DNA from: Cylicocyclus nassatus
Lineage: Eukaryota > Nematoda > Chromadorea > Rhabditida > Strongylidae
DNA: 64,000 bases
Assembly: GCA_958299035.1 (NCBI GenBank)
Contig: CATQJL010000223.1
Location: 73,515,006-73,579,005 of the forward strand
Reading direction: 5' to 3'
The position numbers and the translations under genes are program-made. How positions within the stretch are numbered: position 1 is the stretch's first letter; each line of letters starts with the position of its first letter. The notes below the pieces were generated by a model, which saw only the letters and a program-made list of their open reading frames with translations, did no database searches and was not told the origin of the DNA. This document shows, piece after piece, positions 59,042 to 64,000 of the stretch.

Positions 59042-62000
59042 GCTTGCCTGCTTCGCTTTGCTTTGGATAAACGCGGACTTGCAAGAGAAGAAGTTTTCTT
59101 CAAATTAAACCATTCAAGTGTTTGACAACCAGGTTCTAATTCAAATATATACATTGTTTTCAATTTCAAATTCACGATAAGCTCCAAATCAAGAAAATTT
59201 GATGTATCATGCATGCTAAATACAAAGAAATCAGCAAAATGAATTTTTCAAACAAAAGCAAAACTGAAAATAAGTGCCCACGTTATTCAAGGGCAAAAGC
59301 ACTTGACTTGGTGGCAGTCATGACAAGGGCCATAGGACAAGCAATAAATGCATTAATCATGACTCAGAGATGATCTTTAGAAAAGGAAAGAATTTTGGCC
59401 ACTTAACATGCTACCAAGGAAAAAAATCACTAATCCATTTATCATTTCCTTGATAAGTCGGCAAGCAAGAAAATTATTAGTTTGAAAGATACAATTTCTT
59501 CAAAAACAGTCATCACTTTTATATGTTTTCACTTAGCTACATCCAGTGATGTAGCGAGGGAGTAGGGTTGATTAAATTTTTGATTGATTTTTACAATTTT
59601 TCGAAAATTCATTTCAGCGCTATGAAAAAGTTTTTTTTCATGAGTTTTTCAGGAATTTTGGGGTTATGGGCCCGCGAAAATTTTAGGAAGCATTTTTTTC
59701 CGTGCACGTGACTGACGCCACGCAGCTTCAACACAAGAATTTTTGTCCCCCCCCCCTTCTCCCCAAACGGAAATCCTGGGTATGCCATTGCATATTTCAT
59801 ACAGAAAATGAAGTTGGTGACAACCATGTTTCTCACTTTGAAGCTGTTTACATTGTTCCGAAATATATTACGACAACACATTTGAATGCGAACAATGCTA
59901 TTTTTAGTTGTTACGCAAACAATCACAATGTAAACGGAAATTGAGTGAATCTCGAAGTTTTGACGGGAAACGATAACATGCGTATAGTACGAAGAATGTA
60001 AACTTGTCAGAAAAACATCTGTACAGATATCAAAATTTGATTTTTTCTAGAACTTTGTATTCCGCAAAAGGAAATCTCTAACTCACAAAATAAAAATCTA
60101 CTGAAGAGTATCTACTACAAACTCTCTGTTGGGAGAACCTGAGATTCTTTAACTTCGTCTGAAAAAAAAACGATACAAAGTTTAGGGTCAAATTAACGTT
60201 TTTATCTACAACTAAGACTCACTTGTCCGACTTATTGCTTTCTACGCTATACAGAAGAAAATCGTATTTGAAAAAAAATTTGAGAGTCAACCAAATAAGG
60301 GTAAAAACATGAAAACTTCAAAAGGTCGCAGATGCTCAACATAGAAATAGCTTTCTAGTCAGGTTTCAAGACTAATTTTTTCAGAATTGATTTCGAAACA
60401 TACAAATTCTTCAAAAAAAGAGGCTCATCGAGACTACAAACATAGTCAAAATGTGAATGAATGATGAGATTTATTGGAAACACCCATCTATAATATGGCG
60501 ATGCCTATTTCGAATGTAAAAAAAGAGTGAATGAAATTACACAATTCTTTTAATCTGCAATAAATGATTCCCAAAGTGAAATGATTAGAAGATTTCATTA
60601 GAGGATCCAAAAATAGCCAGAAAACGAGCAAAAACGAGTAATTTCCGGTAATTCCCATCAACACAAAATGAAAAAAATTTCAGGGAACTTCTCTTAGAAC
60701 ACCTGAAATTAGCCAAAATACAAGCAAAGTAATGAAAGCATTTAAAGTACAGTAAAAACACCTCTTTAGGCAAATTCTTAAACTCTTTTTTTAGATTCCA
60801 AAATTTACACGACATGATTGTTCAAAGTAAAAATAATGAGAACAGTTATTTTAAAGATTTTAAAATAGCCAAAATACAGTGAAAAACGACGAAAATTCCA
60901 GGAAAATCACCGGCGTCCAGTCTCATTGATGAGCTAGCCTGAACAATGTCGAAACGCGAAACTCATTCATTTCGTACACACACAATGAGACTCTCTCACA
61001 CACATATTGCCAAGCTGCCGATCGATACACAGCTGATATCAAAGAGTGTGTGGATGGCCACACACACTCGCTTAACAGCACTAAAGCAACACTTATCAGT
61101 GAAGTGATTCTTTCGAGAAAAATGCTAGTTCAGCTGCTCGTATTCACCATTTATGGAAGTCAGAAAATCGGCAAATTTTGAGTTAGAATGAAAATTTAAA
61201 GCACTTCGGAAATGTTGAAAAATTGAAAAGCTTCTGGAAATAAAACTCATTCCAGATATTATATTCCTGAAAAATCCTCAAATTTCCATTTGGAGCAGAA
61301 TAATCATAAATAGTTTGCATACCGGAAACTATGTTGTCTGGTTCAAAATTTTGCGTTTTTCCCAATTTTGAGTATTAGGGAAAAGCAGAAATATCACATG
61401 AAACTACTATTATAAGAAAAACAATCCGCTTTACACTTAATATGGTGTTCAACTTAGAATTCTGCATTTTAGGAAACTGTTTATAAAAATATTGAAAAAG
61501 GGGAAATAGAAGTGACAGTAAATGCACTGAAGAAACGATCCATTTTGTTATTTATTAAACAAAAAAGTAAGAGAAGCAGATCCGAAGTTGCGGTAATATT
61601 CTGTACTTTCAGACTCTCTACTTCGCTCATGTGAAGAAAAAAAACAAGCAAAAACTCTGATAAGCTACTTAGCCTTTCACTTCTTCACATAAAAATTACT
61701 GATAAAAATGGCAGAGATTTTGCAAGTCACGTATGTTGTTTTTCTCAACAAAGCGATTCTAGAAATATTGCAGATCTGAGGGTAAGAGGGAAGTGAGAGG
61801 CAAGAATCGAAAACGAAGGTAGACAAGTAATCCATATTGGAAAAAAGTCAATGGAGAATGAAAAACGAAAAGTATTTATAACAGAAGAAGAATAAATATC
61901 ACCGAAGAAACAGGCAAATAACAAGAAATGGAGAGAAGATGACTCGATTTCTTGTTTCTCACAGGCTGAAATTCCATATGGCAAGCAAAAACCTGGTCTT

Positions 62001-64000
62001 GTGTCTCGGAACTGAAAGTTAAACTACCTATTCATCAGTGGCAGTAAAACTTCTGGAAGGGGAAGGGGAGCCAGGAGGAAAAAAACGTAAAAAAAATTCC
62101 TGGATGGAAAGAGGCTAGCTATGCTCTATGGAAAGCTTTTAACATGCTTACAAGATTTTTGGCAGGATTCCGACGGAGCACTGGAAAAAGGGGGCGTGGC
62201 GGCAAGGCCAACAGATAATTTTTGATCATGCCACGCCTATCTTTGAATTCCAACGATCAAAAAACGAGCTTCTCTCGTAATTGTGTATGTACAGAGATAA
62301 ATATAGCCACACATTACAAGCGCTTACGCTTCACATAACTAAAGTGAAAAAGCTAAAGTGCAACACACTTTCTCTCCACCCTCCCCCCTAGCGTTTCCGT
62401 TGATAAAATTCCCCTGCGAATGTCATTGCGCCTACTCGTAATATGCACTTAGCTTGTCCTTCTAAACTAGTTGTATAGCAAAATACGATACACATAGCTA
62501 TACGATAACTTCATACGATACAGCGTACAACAAAAAAAAACTTGCACTTCTGCATTTGCAGACTCAAATAACGGTTTTGAAATTCAAGGATTTGTTGCTG
62601 ATCTACCTTGTATAGTTATACGAAGAAAAGGAAAAGTGTCTACATACATAGTGTCAATCCAAGTAAATAGCACCAGCAATTTATAAAATTCAAAAAAGAT
62701 CACAAAACAGTTGCTGACTCCGCCCTCTCCTCTCCTTACAACTTCTCCGAATAATTCAAATTCCTGTAAAAAATATTACTTCTACATTACAGAGATGTAT
62801 GACACAGAAAATATGGAAAAATCATCGACATCTTAAATTTTCTTCATTTTATTTTCTTCATTTTATTTCATTTCATTTTATTTTTTAATAATATAAAATA
62901 AGGTAAAACAACATAATGCTTGGTAAACCTATAAATTTTCAAACTTGGAAAAGTTAAATATTTTCTTTTATGAAGAAGCATATCAAATTACGGTAACATT
63001 ACTGTGATCCGAAGGAAACGAGTCACCAAAATTTTTATCTCTTTTCGCAACAATGCATTGGAATTCCTTATAAAAAATAACAGAATTGATTTTGAGTTAG
63101 AAATATGGAGAAACCTAGAGCAGACTGCGTTAACATTCCTGTGATTCGACAAAAACAAAACATAGAAATTGATTTATCTCCTAACAATTTTCAATTACAC
63201 ACCAGGTATACAGATAATCAATTCATCAAAAAATGATGTAAATTTCAAACAGCCAAAACCTTCAACACAAACGATTCAAAACCATAACATTTGATTACTT
63301 TCATACACTGTGAAACACTCCTCCAGAGTAAAAACTGGTTGGCGCGGAACCTGTTTGCCCTAGCGTAACTCTCATCGATATAAGTGGATTGTTTGGACAT
63401 ACAAACAATTGTTCTCAGATTTCCGACAGGAGAAAAACAGCAGATTCATTAGAAATGGGTTACATCTCCAAGGGAATTCTGATAAATGATTTCTAAGCTA
63501 AAAATACACTGTTAGGCTCATATTATTCATCTCTGGCATCATCTTACAGCAGTACCAAAGCACTGTTTACATTGGAGCGTGAAATAGCTGAGATAGTTTG
63601 CAAGTGTCGGCTATATATAGTTGCTTAACTTATATTAGGGTTTTCCAAGAAAAAGTCAATTTTTCTATTTGAAAAAGCGGAGAGTAGATGAAACGCAAAA
63701 TACCAGCAGATCATGAGTGAAGGAGTGGGGTAACAACATAACATTGAACAAATTCAGAAACGATGACTTTTAGGCAAGTAGATCAAATTATTGTGGTTTC
63801 AAACTTCTACCAAGCTTCATTTAAAACTTTTCAATTTTTTCTCTTGAACCACACAAAATTCCAAAACTGAGGGAGGAAGCATTGAAAAAAGTCACCAAGC
63901 TGAAATTGCTTGTTTTATTAGATAAAAACAAAACAAAGGTCGGATGAAAAAACGATTTTTTTCTGTAGAATTTCCTACTCGGAAGCGCGGAGGGATACGC
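59042..64000. other. AT-rich sequence, no gene recognised
   Basis: Poly-A/T-rich DNA with short frames only. A CAGTGATGTAGCGAGGG at 59,545 resembles a decayed hAT end. CA/GT-rich words lie at 60,975-61,075, and a TTTTATTTCA low-complexity stretch at 62,860-62,890. The region could be intergenic or inside long introns of a gene beyond the window. Confidence 0.4.

Noticed and set aside
59540..59790. Decayed hAT element (CAGTGATGTAGCGAGGG ... CCTGGGTATGCCATTG)
   Set aside because: The ends match only partly and no 8-bp duplication is visible.
1..64000. tRNA, rRNA, CRISPR arrays, bacterial operons or viral genes
   Set aside because: None seen; the spliced genes and eukaryotic transposons rule out a prokaryotic reading.

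Overview
The window looks like nuclear DNA of a nematode. Multi-exon genes can be followed by eye: most introns are about 50-70 bp, acceptors end in TTTCAG, TTACAG or TTTAG, and AATAAA follows the stop codons. There is a nematode-style tyrosine phosphatase pair, and Tc1-like ends (CAGTGCTGG...) and CR1/T1-type and Penelope-like retroelements are abundant. The species cannot be named from the sequence alone. I saw no tRNA, rRNA or CRISPR array.

The main architecture is a tandem duplication. Unit 1 runs from about 4,130 to 26,190 and unit 2 from about 26,290 to 56,640, in the same order and orientation. Each unit carries (i) a gene for a secreted, repeat-rich, eight-cysteine protein on the minus strand, (ii) a relic of a mariner transposase, (iii) several kb of shared non-coding sequence and (iv) a minus-strand tyrosine phosphatase gene. 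Each unit also collected its own transposons. Subtracting those insertions leaves about 13-14 kb in both, so each unit supplies the empty site for insertions in the other. A third, more diverged copy of the eight-cysteine gene lies at 1.5-2.1 kb, before unit 1.

Unit 1: a ~230-bp-armed TIR element (4.8-5.4 kb), a GC-rich TIR insertion (5.5-6.8 kb), a mariner-like element (7.2-8.0 kb), eight-cysteine gene 2 (8.45-9.6 kb), a CAGGGTGTCC-type MITE (9.8-10.4 kb), a TTAA-type MITE (13.3-13.8 kb), a catalytically dead Penelope-like element with a 15-bp target duplication (14.0-16.0 kb), a TIR element (16.7-17.6 kb), a second TTAA MITE (21.4-21.75 kb), a phosphatase pseudogene (21.76-23.9 kb) and a Tc1-like element with IR/DR-style ends (23.97-25.5 kb).

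Unit 2: eight-cysteine gene 3 (27.8-28.5 kb), a Tc1-like insertion holding a hAT-like element (28.8-31.1 kb), a Harbinger-like MITE (33.15-33.6 kb), an element full of 23-bp tandem repeats (35.2-35.8 kb), a 5'-truncated CR1/T1-type retrotransposon (36.2-39.35 kb), a second CAGGGTGTCC MITE (40.6-41.2 kb), a head-to-head Penelope-like pair with a foldback element at its centre (43.7-47.5 kb), a CTCAGA-ended element (48.7-49.1 kb) and an apparently intact phosphatase gene (49.2-55.9 kb). One intron of that gene holds a 4.5-kb nest of elements, which carries a spliced fragment of an unrelated unknown gene.

From 56.7 to 64 kb the DNA is AT-rich, single-copy within the window and mostly featureless. 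It holds one palindromic MITE, one hAT MITE with a perfect 8-bp duplication and one possible minus-strand coding exon.
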